In this document: in pieces, positions 45,879 to 54,605 of the stretch
Layout of the letters: each line of letters begins with the position of its first letter
Numbering within the stretch: position 1 is the first letter of the stretch
NCBI RefSeq assembly: GCF_001642835.1
Contig: NZ_LXEI01000007.1
Location: 36,225 to 100,224 of the forward strand
Direction of reading: 5' to 3'
DNA: 64,000 bases
From: Pseudotamlana agarivorans
GTDB taxonomy: Bacteria > Bacteroidota > Bacteroidia > Flavobacteriales > Flavobacteriaceae
Made by a program: the position numbers and the translations under genes
The notes under the pieces: model-generated
Told to the model about the DNA's origin: nothing
The model's database searches: none
Seen by the model: the letters and a program-made list of their open reading frames with translations, nothing else

Positions 45879-48662
45879 TTATAGTTTTTCTTTCAAATAT
45901 TTTCCAATTTCAGAAGATTTAATTTTTATAATGTCTTCAGGAGTTCCTGTTGCTACAACATTTCCGCCGTTTTCTCCACCACCAGATCCTAAGTCAATTA
46001 TAAAATCAGCGCATTTAATAAGGTCAATGTTATGTTCTACAACTATAATTGAATGACCCTTGGAAATTAAAGCATTAAATGATTTTAAAAGTTTTTGAAT
46101 ATCATGAAAATGAAGTCCTGTAGTGGGTTCATCAAAAATGAATAAGGCTTTCTCTTTATTGTTGCCCTTTCCTAAAAATGAAGCAAGTTTAATACGTTGT
46201 GCTTCGCCACCAGAAAGGGTAGAAGAGCTTTGTCCTAATGTCACATAGCCTAAACCGACATCCTGAAGAGGTTGAAGTTTGTTTTTAATTTTAGTTTGTT
46301 CGTTAGCTTCAAAAAATTGTATGGCATCATCGATAGTAAGGTTTAAAATATCATCAATATTTTTACCGCCATATGTTACTTCGAGAATTTCTTTTTTGAA
46401 TCGTTTCCCTTTACAAGTTTCACATTCTAAATGCACGTCGGCCATAAACTGCATTTCAATGGTTACTTCACCTTCGCCTTTGCAACTTTCACAGCGTCCG
46501 CCATCTACGTTAAATGAAAAATGCTTCGGCTGGTAGTTTCTTATGTTGCTTAATTTTTGTTTAGAGAACAGTGCTCGGATGTCATCATAAGCCTTGATGT
46601 AGGTCACAGGATTTGATCTTGATGATCTTCCAATCGGATTTTGATCAACAAATTCAATATGGTTTATGTTGCTGAAATTGCCTTCTAAGGCTGTAAATTG
46701 TCCTGCTTTATCACTAAAATCTGTGAGTTTCTTTTGTACAACAGGATACAGTATTTTTTTTACTAATGTACTTTTTCCGCTTCCTGATACTCCTGTAACT
46801 ACAGTAAGCATGCCTAAAGGGAAGCGTACATCGATATTTTTTAGGTTGTTTTCTCTAGCACCCAAAATATCAATGTAATACTTAGAGGTTCGTCTGGTTT
46901 TAGGAACCTCGATATTTAAAGTGCCGTTTAGGTATTTTGCTGTTAGTGATTCAGATTTTAAAATGGTTTTAAAATCTCCTTGAGCAACTACTTCGCCTCC
47001 TAAGGTTCCTGCTTCGGGACCAATATCAATGATATTATTAGAAGCTTTCATGATATCTTCATCATGCTCTACGACAATAACGGTATTGCCTAAATTTCGT
47101 AAAGACTTTAAAACAGAAATGAGTTTTTCAGTGTCTTTAGGGTGTAATCCTATACTTGGTTCGTCTAATATATACATGGAACCAACTAAGCTACTACCTA
47201 GGGAGGTAGCTAAATTAATACGCTGACTTTCACCTCCAGAAAGGGTATTTGATTTTCGGTTTAAAGTCAGGTAGTCTAGGCCAACGTTAGAAAGAAATTC
47301 TAATCTGTTGTTTATTTCAGTTAGAAGTCGTTTTGCGACTTTTAAATCGTATTCGTTTAATTGTAACTGTTTGAAAAACAAGGCTAGTTGATCCAAAGGC
47401 ATTTCCACAAGATCAGAAATGGTAGCGTCAGAAATTTTGACGTAATTAGCTTCAGTTCGTAATCGTCTGCCTTGACAAGCTTTACATTTTGTTTTTCCTC
47501 GGTAACGAGAAAGCATGACACGATTCTGAATTTTATAGGCTTTAGCTTCAAGTTCGGAGAAGAACTTGTTTAGTCCTTCAAAATATTGGTTTCCGGTCCA
47601 AATTAATTGTTTCTGATCTTCAGTAAGTTCAAAATATGGCTTGTGAATAGGGAAATCGAATTTATGAGAATGGTTTACAAGTTGATCCTTGTACCAGCTC
47701 ATACTTTCTCCACGCCAAGGGAATATGGCGTTTTCGTAAACTGATAGTCCTGTGTTTGGAATGACTAAATCTTCATCGATACCTATAATGTCTCCATAAC
47801 CTTCACATTTCGGGCAAGCGCCATAAGGGTTATTAAAGCTGAACAAGTGAACATTGGGCTCCAAGAATGTGAGTCCATCCAATTCGAACTTGTTACTAAA
47901 ATGATGTTGTGTATTGGCACTCAGGTCTTCTATAAAACAAGAGCCTTTGCCTTCGTAAAATGCTGTTTGAATCGCATCAGCCAAACGATTATAGAAATCT
48001 TCACTTTCTTTTTTAACAATACGATCAACAACTAAGAAAAAGGTGTCTGATTGAGACGTGTTTTCTACTTGATCAATTCTAAATACGTCATTATTAACCT
48101 TTACTCTTGAGTATCCTTGTTGATTAAGTGCTTTTAGCTTGTCTTCCATGCTACGACCTTCCTCTAGCAGAATTGGGGCTAGTAGAAGCATTTTTTCGCC
48201 TTCAGGAAAGGTTTTTATGTAATTTACAACATATGTAACAGTGTCTTTTTTGACTTCTAATCCAGAAATAGGAGAGTAGGTCTTGCCAATTCTGGCAAAC
48301 AAAAGTTTTAGATAGTCAAAAATCTCGGTGGTAGTGCCTACTGTTGAGCGAGGGTTCGTAGAATTGACTTTTTGTTCAATAGCAATGGCTGGCGCGATGC
48401 CTTTTATATATTCTACTTTGGGCTTGTTTAAACGGCCAAGGAATTGCCTAGCGTAGCTAGATAAACTCTCTACGTAACGTCTTTGTCCTTCAGCATACAG
48501 CGTGTCAAAGGCTAAGCTGGACTTGCCTGAACCAGATAAACCTGTAATAACCACCAGTTGGTTTCGGGGTATGGTTACGTCAATATTTTTTAAATTGTGC
48601 AATTGAGCACCTTTAATTATAATATTTTCTTTAGGATTCTCGTTATTAGTGGTAGATTTCAT
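45879..48662 (-). CDS. uvrA: Excinuclease ABC subunit A
   Basis: A 927-residue DNA-damage sensor of nucleotide-excision repair. Two ABC ATPase modules: Walker A GLSGSGKSSL near the N-terminus with signature TLSGGESQR, and GVSGSGKSTL in the second half with TLSGGEAQR. Zinc modules are intact: CPKC ... CKAC in the first half and CESC ... CETC in the second. Start taken at 48662 (MKSTTNNENPKENIIIKGAQ); the in-frame ATG at 48689 adds nine residues with no family match. A -7-like TATCTTTG lies upstream on the minus strand. Confidence 0.95.
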   Translation of the reverse strand: MKSTTNNENPKENIIIKGAQLHNLKNIDVTIPRNQLVVITGLSGSGKSSLAFDTLYAEGQRRYVESLSSYARQFLGRLNKPKVEYIKGIAPAIAIEQKVNSTNPRSTVGTTTEIFDYLKLLFARIGKTYSPISGLEVKKDTVTYVVNYIKTFPEGEKMLLLAPILLEEGRSMEDKLKALNQQGYSRVKVNNDVFRIDQVENTSQSDTFFLVVDRIVKKESEDFYNRLADAIQTAFYEGKGSCFIEDLSANTQHHFSNKFELDGLTFLEPNVHLFSFNNPYGACPKCEGYGDIIGIDEDLVIPNTGLSVYENAIFPWRGESMSWYKDQLVNHSHKFDFPIHKPYFELTEDQKQLIWTGNQYFEGLNKFFSELEAKAYKIQNRVMLSRYRGKTKCKACQGRRLRTEANYVKISDATISDLVEMPLDQLALFFKQLQLNEYDLKVAKRLLTEINNRLEFLSNVGLDYLTLNRKSNTLSGGESQRINLATSLGSSLVGSMYILDEPSIGLHPKDTEKLISVLKSLRNLGNTVIVVEHDEDIMKASNNIIDIGPEAGTLGGEVVAQGDFKTILKSESLTAKYLNGTLNIEVPKTRRTSKYYIDILGARENNLKNIDVRFPLGMLTVVTGVSGSGKSTLVKKILYPVVQKKLTDFSDKAGQFTALEGNFSNINHIEFVDQNPIGRSSRSNPVTYIKAYDDIRALFSKQKLSNIRNYQPKHFSFNVDGGRCESCKGEGEVTIEMQFMADVHLECETCKGKRFKKEILEVTYGGKNIDDILNLTIDDAIQFFEANEQTKIKNKLQPLQDVGLGYVTLGQSSSTLSGGEAQRIKLASFLGKGNNKEKALFIFDEPTTGLHFHDIQKLLKSFNALISKGHSIIVVEHNIDLIKCADFIIDLGSGGGENGGNVVATGTPEDIIKIKSSEIGKYLKEKL

Positions 48663-48905
48663 AGACTTACAAAGGCAATAATCCTGCAAAGATACTATAA
48701 GTAATTGTACCTAAAAAGTGTAATAGAGTTCGAAGAATACTAAAAAAACGCCAGAATATTTTTATATTAGGAAGGAATGTTGTTATATTTGGATTAATTA
48801 TTCATCATATAACTCATAATAAGCCTATAGCATAAAATTACTTTCCAAACATTTTAACCTCAAGCAACAGAAGTTTTTTCTTTTGCGGAACTAAAGTAAT
48901 TAACT

Positions 48906-49490
48906 ATGCAAAACGAACTTATTACAGACGCTACCCTGGTTAGCAGCTACATAAAAGGTGATGAAGGCGCCTTGGAAGTCCTTATTCTGAGGCACAAACA
49001 AAAAATCTACAGTTTTATTTATTCCAAAGTTTTCGACAGAGATGTTGCTGAAGATATATTTCAAGATACATTTATTAAAGTGATACGAACCTTAAAACGG
49101 GGTGCTTATAACGAAGAAGGGAAGTTTTTGCCTTGGGTTATGCGTATTTCACATAATTTGGTGATTGATCACTTTAGAAAAAGTAATAGAATGCCAAAAT
49201 TTGATAATTCTGGTGAGTTTAGCATTTTTTCAGTATTAAGTGATACAAGTTTAAATGCTGAAAAAACGATTATAAAAGAGCAGGTTGAAAATGATGTGAG
49301 ACGTTTGGTAGATAAGCTTCCTGAGGACCAAAAAGAAGTGTTACTACTGCGTATTTATAACGATATGAGTTTTAAGGAGATATCGGATAAAACAGGGGTG
49401 AGCATCAATACAGCTTTAGGGCGTATGCGTTATGCTTTAATTAATTTGCGAAAAATCATAGATAAGCATAATATTGTTTTAACTAATTAA
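48906..49490 (+). CDS. RNA polymerase sigma factor, ECF/sigma-70 region 2-4 type
   Basis: A 194-residue two-domain sigma factor. Region 2 at about 25-95 (VAEDIFQDTFIKVIRTL; core-binding and -10 recognition WVMRISHNLVIDHFRK), region 4 at about 130-188 (LPEDQKEVLLLRIYNDMSFKEISDKTGVSINTALGRMRYAL, the helix-turn-helix for -35). No anti-sigma factor gene with a membrane segment is adjacent; a 48-residue protein follows 52 bp later. The regulon is unknown. Confidence 0.92.
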   Translation: MQNELITDATLVSSYIKGDEGALEVLILRHKQKIYSFIYSKVFDRDVAEDIFQDTFIKVIRTLKRGAYNEEGKFLPWVMRISHNLVIDHFRKSNRMPKFDNSGEFSIFSVLSDTSLNAEKTIIKEQVENDVRRLVDKLPEDQKEVLLLRIYNDMSFKEISDKTGVSINTALGRMRYALINLRKIIDKHNIVLTN

Positions 49491-49542
49491 GCAATAAATT
49501 AATTTTTAGGCCGTTATCTTATAAATCAATTAAATGTAAGAC

Positions 49543-49689
49543 ATGGCAAAAATTTACTCTGAAAAATTTATTAACAAGATGGATGATCTTGAACCGAAAG
49601 AAGAAACGGTTAATTTTCTTCTAAGTTATTCTAAGGCTTTAAGTGTTATTAATTGTAAAAAAATGAAGTTTGAAGCGCTTCTTAATTAA
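49543..49689 (+). CDS. 48-residue protein following the sigma factor
   Basis: Small soluble protein starting MAKIYSEKFINKMDDLEPKE, mid part ETVNFLLSYSKALSV, ending KKMKFEALLN; helical, no membrane segment. It sits 52 bp after the sigma factor stop on the same strand and is followed by a terminator 6 bp after its own stop, so it is likely the last gene of the sigma transcript. I recall similar small proteins in other Flavobacteriaceae at this position, but could not check. Function unknown; a sigma-modulating role is a guess. Confidence 0.7.
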   Translation: MAKIYSEKFINKMDDLEPKEETVNFLLSYSKALSVINCKKMKFEALLN

Positions 49690-49695
49690 GTATTT

Positions 49696-49727
49696 AAAGT
49701 CCTGATTTTAAAATCAGGACTTTTTTT
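49696..49727. terminator. Terminator overlapping the 3' end of nth
   Basis: Perfect 14-bp inverted repeat AAAGTCCTGATTTT / AAAATCAGGACTTT (49696-49723), T run to 49727. The nth stop codon (49714-49716) lies inside the right arm. Confidence 0.85.
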
Positions 49728-50373
49728 GTTTTAAATAATCCTTTATAACAGATTGTCTTCCAATAGTGCTTGTGATGATATCTTTATCTAAGTTCCAGCC
49801 TCTTGCTGGAGAATATTCTCTTCCATACCAAATGATTTGTAGGTGTAAGTCGTTCCATAATTCTTTAGGAAATAATCTTTTAGCATCTTTTTCCGTTTGA
49901 ACTACATTCTTGCCATTACTTAAATTCCATCGATACATTAACCTGTGTATGTGGGTGTCCACGGGAAATGCAGGAACACCAAAAGCTTGAGAAATTACCA
50001 CGCTTGCGGTTTTATGGCCTACAGCAGGGAGTGCTTCAAGTGCTTCCATGTTATTTGGAACTTCACCATTGTGTTTGTCAATAAGGATTTGAGATAAACC
50101 AAAAATACCATTACTTTTCATAGGAGATAAACCTACAGGCTTGATAATCTCTCTAATTTCTTCAACCGAAAGTTTTACCATGTCATAAGGATTATCAGCT
50201 CTTTCGAATAGCAATGGTGTAATTTGATTGACGCGAACATCCGTGCTTTGCGCCGACATTAATACAGCTATTAGTAGGGTATAAGGGTCTTTATGGTCTA
50301 GAGGAATTGGTATTTCAGGGTAAAGCTCGCTTAAGGTTTTTATAACAAATTCAACCTTTTCTTGTTTCGTCAT
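49714..50373 (-). CDS. nth: Endonuclease III-like DNA glycosylase lacking the iron-sulfur cysteines
   Basis: A 219-residue HhH-GPD DNA glycosylase/AP lyase for oxidised pyrimidines. Helix-hairpin-helix LEALPAVGHKTASVV with catalytic Lys121 and, in FPVDTHIHR, Asp139. The usual C-terminal C-X6-C-X2-C-X5-C [4Fe-4S] cluster is absent: the region reads YGREYSPARGWNLDKDI and the whole protein has no Cys. Catalytic residues are intact, so activity is expected. Divergent from bcp, with starts only 35 bp apart (50373/50409). Confidence 0.9.
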   Translation of the reverse strand: MTKQEKVEFVIKTLSELYPEIPIPLDHKDPYTLLIAVLMSAQSTDVRVNQITPLLFERADNPYDMVKLSVEEIREIIKPVGLSPMKSNGIFGLSQILIDKHNGEVPNNMEALEALPAVGHKTASVVISQAFGVPAFPVDTHIHRLMYRWNLSNGKNVVQTEKDAKRLFPKELWNDLHLQIIWYGREYSPARGWNLDKDIITSTIGRQSVIKDYLKQKKS

Positions 50374-50408
50374 AAATCGTATTTTTGTTAAAAATCAAAG
50401 TTAAGACT

Positions 50409-50861
50409 ATGAAAACATTAAAGCAAGGTGAAACTGTTCCAGATTTTACATCAAAAGATGAGCAAGGGCGTGAGATTTCGCTAAGTGACTATAAAGGAAA
50501 AAAAATAATCGTATTTTTTTATCCCAAAGCGAGTACACCAGGTTGTACTAATGAGGCTTGTAATTTAAGAGATAATTACAAAGTTTTACAGGATCAAGGT
50601 TACGAGTTGTTGGGGGTTAGTGCTGATTCTGAAAAAAGACAAACAAATTTTAAGAAGAAATATAATTTTCCATTTCCGCTTTTAGCCGATGAGGATAAAT
50701 CGGTTATTAATGCTTTTGGCGTATGGGGGCCTAAAAAGTTTATGGGTAGAGAATATGATGGTATTCATAGAAAAACTTTTTTAATAGATGAAAATGGAGT
50801 TGTAGAGCGTGTTATCGATAAAGTAAAAACAAAAGATCACGCAGCCCAAATTTTAGAGTAG
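50409..50861 (+). CDS. bcp: Thioredoxin-dependent peroxiredoxin, BCP/PrxQ type
   Basis: A 150-residue atypical 2-Cys peroxiredoxin. Peroxidatic Cys46 and resolving Cys51 in ASTPGCTNEACNLRD, the five-residue spacing of BCP. Start at 50409 (MKTLKQGETVPDF); the ATG at 50385 would overlap the promoter region shared with nth. Reduces peroxides with thioredoxin. Terminator follows directly after the stop. Confidence 0.93.
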   Translation: MKTLKQGETVPDFTSKDEQGREISLSDYKGKKIIVFFYPKASTPGCTNEACNLRDNYKVLQDQGYELLGVSADSEKRQTNFKKKYNFPFPLLADEDKSVINAFGVWGPKKFMGREYDGIHRKTFLIDENGVVERVIDKVKTKDHAAQILE

Positions 50862-50902
50862 AAAAAAAGCCTGTAAAATATTGATTTTACAGGCTTTTTT
50901 TT
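50862..50902. terminator. Bidirectional terminator after bcp
   Basis: Perfect 18-bp stem (50862-50879 with 50884-50901), ATTG loop, A and T tracts on the flanks. Begins at the base after the bcp stop. Confidence 0.9.
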
Positions 50903-50916
50903 AATATTTAAGTTTT

Positions 50917-50947
50917 CTATTTTCTTTTTCTATTTTCTTTTTCTATT
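50917..50947. repeat. 13-bp tandem repeat at the 3' end of the following minus-strand gene
   Basis: CTATTTTCTTTTT repeated exactly twice (50917-50929, 50930-50942) plus five bases of a third copy. It covers the stop codon and last codons of the gene ending at 50930. Confidence 0.85.
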
Positions 50948-52393
50948 CAAAGTTAATGGTTTTCTGGTGTAGCCAAACAAACGATAATCTTTGATTAATT
51001 CGGCAGTACCTTCAGGAACCATATCTTCCCAACCACGATCTCCGCTTGAAATCATTTGAAGTATTTCGCGTGAGAAAATATTCATAATTTCTGGGTCGTA
51101 ATCTGTAATGTCTATAACTTTTCCGTTGTATTTGAAGAATTTATACAGCTCCTTCATTCTAGGATAAACTTTTAGATTTTCGCTTGTGATTAACTCTCCT
51201 GTATCAGGATCAAGCATAGGGTATAAGTATACTTTTAGGTCTTTAAAGAAAAGTTTACCAAAAGCTTCTAAGATTCCTCCGCTAATGTGACGGTAATATT
51301 TCTCATCAAAAATGTCAACCAGATTATTAACCCCCATAGCTAATCCCATTCTGGCTTTTGTGTAGTTGGAGAAGTACTCAACCACCTTAAAGTATTCCTG
51401 AAAATTAGATATCATAACTGAGTGTCCTATAGAGCATAACAAGTCAGCGCGATCAATAAAATCTTGTTCGTCAATTTCACCTTCAGCACGTAAATTTGAC
51501 AAGGTGATTTCAAAAACAACTACCGTTTTATTAACGTCTACTTTGTTTTCTTTTATGAACATGTCGTATGATTTCTCATACATAGCCATATTCACTTTAG
51601 TTACCGGTCTGAAGCTACCACGAAGCGCTAAAATGTTTTTCTTGTAAAATACTTTTGCAGGTAGAACATTAGTGCCATCTGGTCCAAACATAACCGCATC
51701 GGTCATGCCATTTTTAACCAGTTGTAAACTCATCAAGCGATTATCAACATTACTGAAAACAGGACCTGAAAAGTTTATCGTGTCAATTTCCAAACGATCT
51801 TTATCTAAGTGATCATAAAGATAACGTAGTAATTTTTTTGGTTCGTTATATTTGTAAAATGCACCATAAATTAGGTTTGTTCCTAGAATTCCTAAAGTTT
51901 CTTGTTGTAACCTAGCGTCAGTTTCTTTGAAGCGGAGGTGTAAAATTATTTCATTGTATTCAGCTCCAGCTTCAACTTGGTATTTAATTCCAACCCAACC
52001 ATGACCTTTAAATTGCTTTGCGAAGTCAATTGTTGCTACCGTATTGGCATAGGTGAAAAATATTTTATTTGGGTTTTTCTCGCGAGTCAGTCTATTTTCC
52101 ATCAAACTCATCTCATGAGCAAGCATTTTGCGTAAACGAGCTTCGGTAACATATCTGCCATCATCCTCAGCACCATAAATTGCATCACTAAAGTCTTTGT
52201 CGTAAGCCGACATGGCTTTTGCGATTGTGCCAGAAGCGCCTCCTGCTCTGAAAAAGTGGCGACAAGTTTCTTGTCCAGCTCCAATTTCGGCAAAAGTACC
52301 GTAAATATTTTCGTTTAAGTTAATGCGAAGTGCTTTCGATTTTAATGAAGGAATGTCATCAAACTCTTTATCTCCTTTAATGGTAATTTCCAT
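50930..52393 (-). CDS. Conserved protein of unknown function, 487 residues
   Basis: A soluble 487-residue protein without signal peptide or membrane helix. N-terminal MEITIKGDKEFDDIPSLKSKALRINLNENIYGTFAEIGAGQE, then HFFRAGGASGTIAKAMSAYDKDFSDAIYG. No nucleotide-binding or catalytic motif was recognised; the AGGASGTIAKA segment looks loop-like but is not a P-loop. Homologues are common in Bacteroidota and carry inconsistent labels, none justified by a motif seen here. Start at 52393; a longer frame to 52444 would overlap the divergent gene. Ends inside the 13-bp tandem repeat. Confidence 0.75.
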   Translation of the reverse strand: MEITIKGDKEFDDIPSLKSKALRINLNENIYGTFAEIGAGQETCRHFFRAGGASGTIAKAMSAYDKDFSDAIYGAEDDGRYVTEARLRKMLAHEMSLMENRLTREKNPNKIFFTYANTVATIDFAKQFKGHGWVGIKYQVEAGAEYNEIILHLRFKETDARLQQETLGILGTNLIYGAFYKYNEPKKLLRYLYDHLDKDRLEIDTINFSGPVFSNVDNRLMSLQLVKNGMTDAVMFGPDGTNVLPAKVFYKKNILALRGSFRPVTKVNMAMYEKSYDMFIKENKVDVNKTVVVFEITLSNLRAEGEIDEQDFIDRADLLCSIGHSVMISNFQEYFKVVEYFSNYTKARMGLAMGVNNLVDIFDEKYYRHISGGILEAFGKLFFKDLKVYLYPMLDPDTGELITSENLKVYPRMKELYKFFKYNGKVIDITDYDPEIMNIFSREILQMISSGDRGWEDMVPEGTAELIKDYRLFGYTRKPLTLNRKRK

Positions 52394-52485
52394 ATAAAAA
52401 CAAGTTGTATCGTGTCTCACAAAGGTATCAAATATGTGTAGCAAACAAAAAAATAACCTTATTTTTGGCTAAAATTTATCAAATT

Positions 52486-53247
52486 TTGAAAATAACGTTT
52501 CTTGGTACAGGTACTTCTCAAGGTATCCCTATTATTGGGAGTGATCATCCGGTTTGTAAAAGTGCAAACCCGAAAGATAAACGTTTGCGTGTTTCAGTTT
52601 TAATCGAATGGAACGGCTTTCATTACGTAATTGATTGTGGTCCAGATTTTAGATATCAAATGCTGCGATCTGGTTGTTCTAAAATTGATGCCATTCTTTT
52701 TACACATGAACATTCAGATCATGTGATGGGCTTGGATGATATTCGACCTTTTTATTTCAAGCAAGGCGATATTTCTATTTATGCACATAAACGGGTGATT
52801 AAAGCATTGAAGAGGCGATTTGATTATATTTTTACTACTAAAAACAAATATCCAGGAGCGCCATCACTTCATGTAAACCGTATAAAAAATAAAGCATTTA
52901 AGCTAAATGAAGAAGAGGTGATTCCTATTAAAGGACTACATGCTTCTTTAGAAGTATTTGGTTATCGATTTAATGATTTCGCCTATTTAACCGATATGAA
53001 ATCGGTTTCAGATAAAGAAATAGAAAAGCTTAAAGGTGTGAAGGTTTTAGTGGTTAATGCCTTGCGGATACAGCCACACCATTCACATTTCAATTTAGAA
53101 GAAGCCTTGGCTTTTATTGAAAGAGTGAATCCGGAAAAAGCATATTTAACCCATATTAGTCATTTGTTGGGATTTCATGATGAAGTTGAAAAATCATTGC
53201 CGGACAACGTATTCTTGGCTTATGACGAATTAGAAATTTTAATTTAA
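52486..53247 (+). CDS. MBL-fold metallo-hydrolase (PhnP-like), probable TTG start
   Basis: A 253-residue metallo-beta-lactamase-fold protein. THEHSDHVMGLDDIRPF carries HxHxDH; VIDCGPDFRYQ, the Asp in YLTDMKSV and the His in THISHLLGFHDE complete the metal site. It resembles PhnP-type phosphodiesterases and RNase Z relatives. Homologues begin KITFLGTGTSQG right after Met; here that position is TTG (52486), so a TTG start is proposed. The in-frame ATG at 52405 would overlap the divergent promoter and add 27 unconserved residues. Confidence 0.83.
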   Translation: MKITFLGTGTSQGIPIIGSDHPVCKSANPKDKRLRVSVLIEWNGFHYVIDCGPDFRYQMLRSGCSKIDAILFTHEHSDHVMGLDDIRPFYFKQGDISIYAHKRVIKALKRRFDYIFTTKNKYPGAPSLHVNRIKNKAFKLNEEEVIPIKGLHASLEVFGYRFNDFAYLTDMKSVSDKEIEKLKGVKVLVVNALRIQPHHSHFNLEEALAFIERVNPEKAYLTHISHLLGFHDEVEKSLPDNVFLAYDELEILI

Positions 53248-53256
53248 AATTATAGA

Positions 53257-53757
53257 ATGAAGCAAAAAATTTTCATGTACCTGTTCATATTTACCAGCTT
53301 ATTGGTATTATTTCAGTATGTTAACGCTAAAAATATATTTAAGGATATTGACAAAAAGCTAGTTACGAGTAGAACTGAATTAAAAAAATATAAAGATTCT
53401 GTAGCTGTTTTACAAAATGACATTCTGGAAGCTTCACATTTTAATCTTGATAAAAACGAAGACGCCATAACCTATTTTGAAAATGAGGGTTATAAAGTTG
53501 ATGAACTTATTCCGTTTATTAAGGATGAGCTATATAAGTTAAACGAGGTTCGTGGTGAACATCCGTTAATACCTTATGCTTCTAGTGAAGGAAGAAAACT
53601 GATGTTAAACACCATTAAGCTTCTCAACCATAAATGGATTATAGCAGATTTTTCAGATGGTGAATTTTGGGGAGAATTGTTTTTAACTTATGAAATTACA
53701 GAAGATAAAGAATTGAAATTTAACCTCGTTGAACATTTCTTGTATCCTTTAAACTAA
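53257..53757 (+). CDS. Hypothetical envelope protein, 166 residues
   Basis: Unrecognised protein with an N-terminal hydrophobic segment (about 5-24, signal peptide or anchor), a heptad-type coiled coil (about 30-60) and an alpha/beta domain containing ENEGYKVDELIPFIKDELYKLN and NHKWIIADFSDGEFWGELFLTYEI. Nine bp after the MBL-fold gene, so co-transcribed. Convergent with the next gene with only 2 bp between stops. Probably periplasmic. Confidence 0.7.
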   Translation: MKQKIFMYLFIFTSLLVLFQYVNAKNIFKDIDKKLVTSRTELKKYKDSVAVLQNDILEASHFNLDKNEDAITYFENEGYKVDELIPFIKDELYKLNEVRGEHPLIPYASSEGRKLMLNTIKLLNHKWIIADFSDGEFWGELFLTYEITEDKELKFNLVEHFLYPLN

Positions 53758-53759
53758 AT

Positions 53760-54128
53760 CTATTTCACTTTATAAGCCGTTCCTTTTTGCTTTTTAGTTT
53801 CACCTACATAAGAATATTCATAGGTGTAGGAGGAGTCGGTAGTGGTTAATATTTTAAGATGAATGTCTTTGCGTTCGGCCATATTCTTAGGGTTTATGGT
53901 TTTAAAAACCACTTCACAGTCGTTAACCCAACGTAATTTTGACGAATCTATCTTGCTGTCATAGGTTTCAACCTGAATATCTTCATCTCTATAAAAAGTA
54001 GATTTAAATACTTCTCCGTTAATAGTAACTTCACTATAAAATTCGCCTGTTTGAAAAGATTGGCAATCTCTAGCTTTCTCATAACAGCTACATAAAACAA
54101 ACAATAGTAAAAGAGGTAAGAATCGCAT
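53760..54128 (-). CDS. Small lipoprotein, 122 residues
   Basis: N-terminal MRFLPLLLLFVLCSCYEK is a lipoprotein signal; lipid-modified Cys is probably Cys15. The rest (about 105 residues) is beta-rich, with KSTFYRDEDIQVETYDSKIDSSKLRWVNDCEVVFK. Similar Flavobacteriaceae lipoproteins are sometimes labelled DNA topoisomerase IV; nothing here supports that. Function unknown. Confidence 0.72.
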   Translation of the reverse strand: MRFLPLLLLFVLCSCYEKARDCQSFQTGEFYSEVTINGEVFKSTFYRDEDIQVETYDSKIDSSKLRWVNDCEVVFKTINPKNMAERKDIHLKILTTTDSSYTYEYSYVGETKKQKGTAYKVK

Positions 54129-54163
54129 AAAATAATTTTAGGCAAAATTAGTAAAGAAAAGCC

Positions 54164-54565
54164 TTAATTCATGTAATTTTTAAAAGTTCCGTCAGAATAA
54201 AATATAACAATACGATCTATAGTTTTTTCTTCCGCAGAATTACTGCTTGTTGTTTTTGCTTCTATTTCGTCAAAATTAAAATTTGTTTGAGGATTTTGAA
54301 CTTTAGGGGACGGTTTTGTTTCGGGAGCCTTTTTTTCGGTTGAAGGAAATTCTCCTTTGCCATTTAATAGCCAATACAAATTTACATCAGGATAGGATGA
54401 TAAAATTTTTAGAACAAAATCTAAGCTAGGTTTATTTCTTCCGGAAAGGATGTGCGAAATACTAGAGCGCTGTACATCTATTTTTTCAGCGAAAGCGGAA
54501 GCTGATTCTCCATAAAAATCCATGACTTTTTGTAGTCGTTTAATGAAATCCTCGTTGTTTACCAT
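54164..54565 (-). CDS. XRE-type helix-turn-helix regulator
   Basis: A 133-residue protein. Helix-turn-helix at about 8-65: GESASAFAEKIDVQRSSISHILSGRNKPSLDFVLKIL, phage-repressor-like. The rest is a Pro/Lys/Asn-rich linker and a short acidic/Ser C-terminus ending DRIVIFYSDGTFKNYMN, which may be a small sensing or dimer element. Its own promoter lies under the operator at 54592-54605; the same motif occurs twice before the divergent M14 gene, so it probably represses both. Confidence 0.85.
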   Translation of the reverse strand: MVNNEDFIKRLQKVMDFYGESASAFAEKIDVQRSSISHILSGRNKPSLDFVLKILSSYPDVNLYWLLNGKGEFPSTEKKAPETKPSPKVQNPQTNFNFDEIEAKTTSSNSAEEKTIDRIVIFYSDGTFKNYMN

Positions 54566-54591
54566 TGTAAATTGTTTAGTAAAATAAACTT

Positions 54592-54605
54592 GTTACAAAT
54601 GTAAC
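54592..54605. promoter_or_regulatory. Operator O1 on the XRE regulator promoter
   Basis: GTTACAAATGTAAC: perfect 6-bp arms, AA centre. On the minus strand it contains TACATTTG, matching the TAnnTTTG -7 element, 29 bp before the regulator start. Confidence 0.65.
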
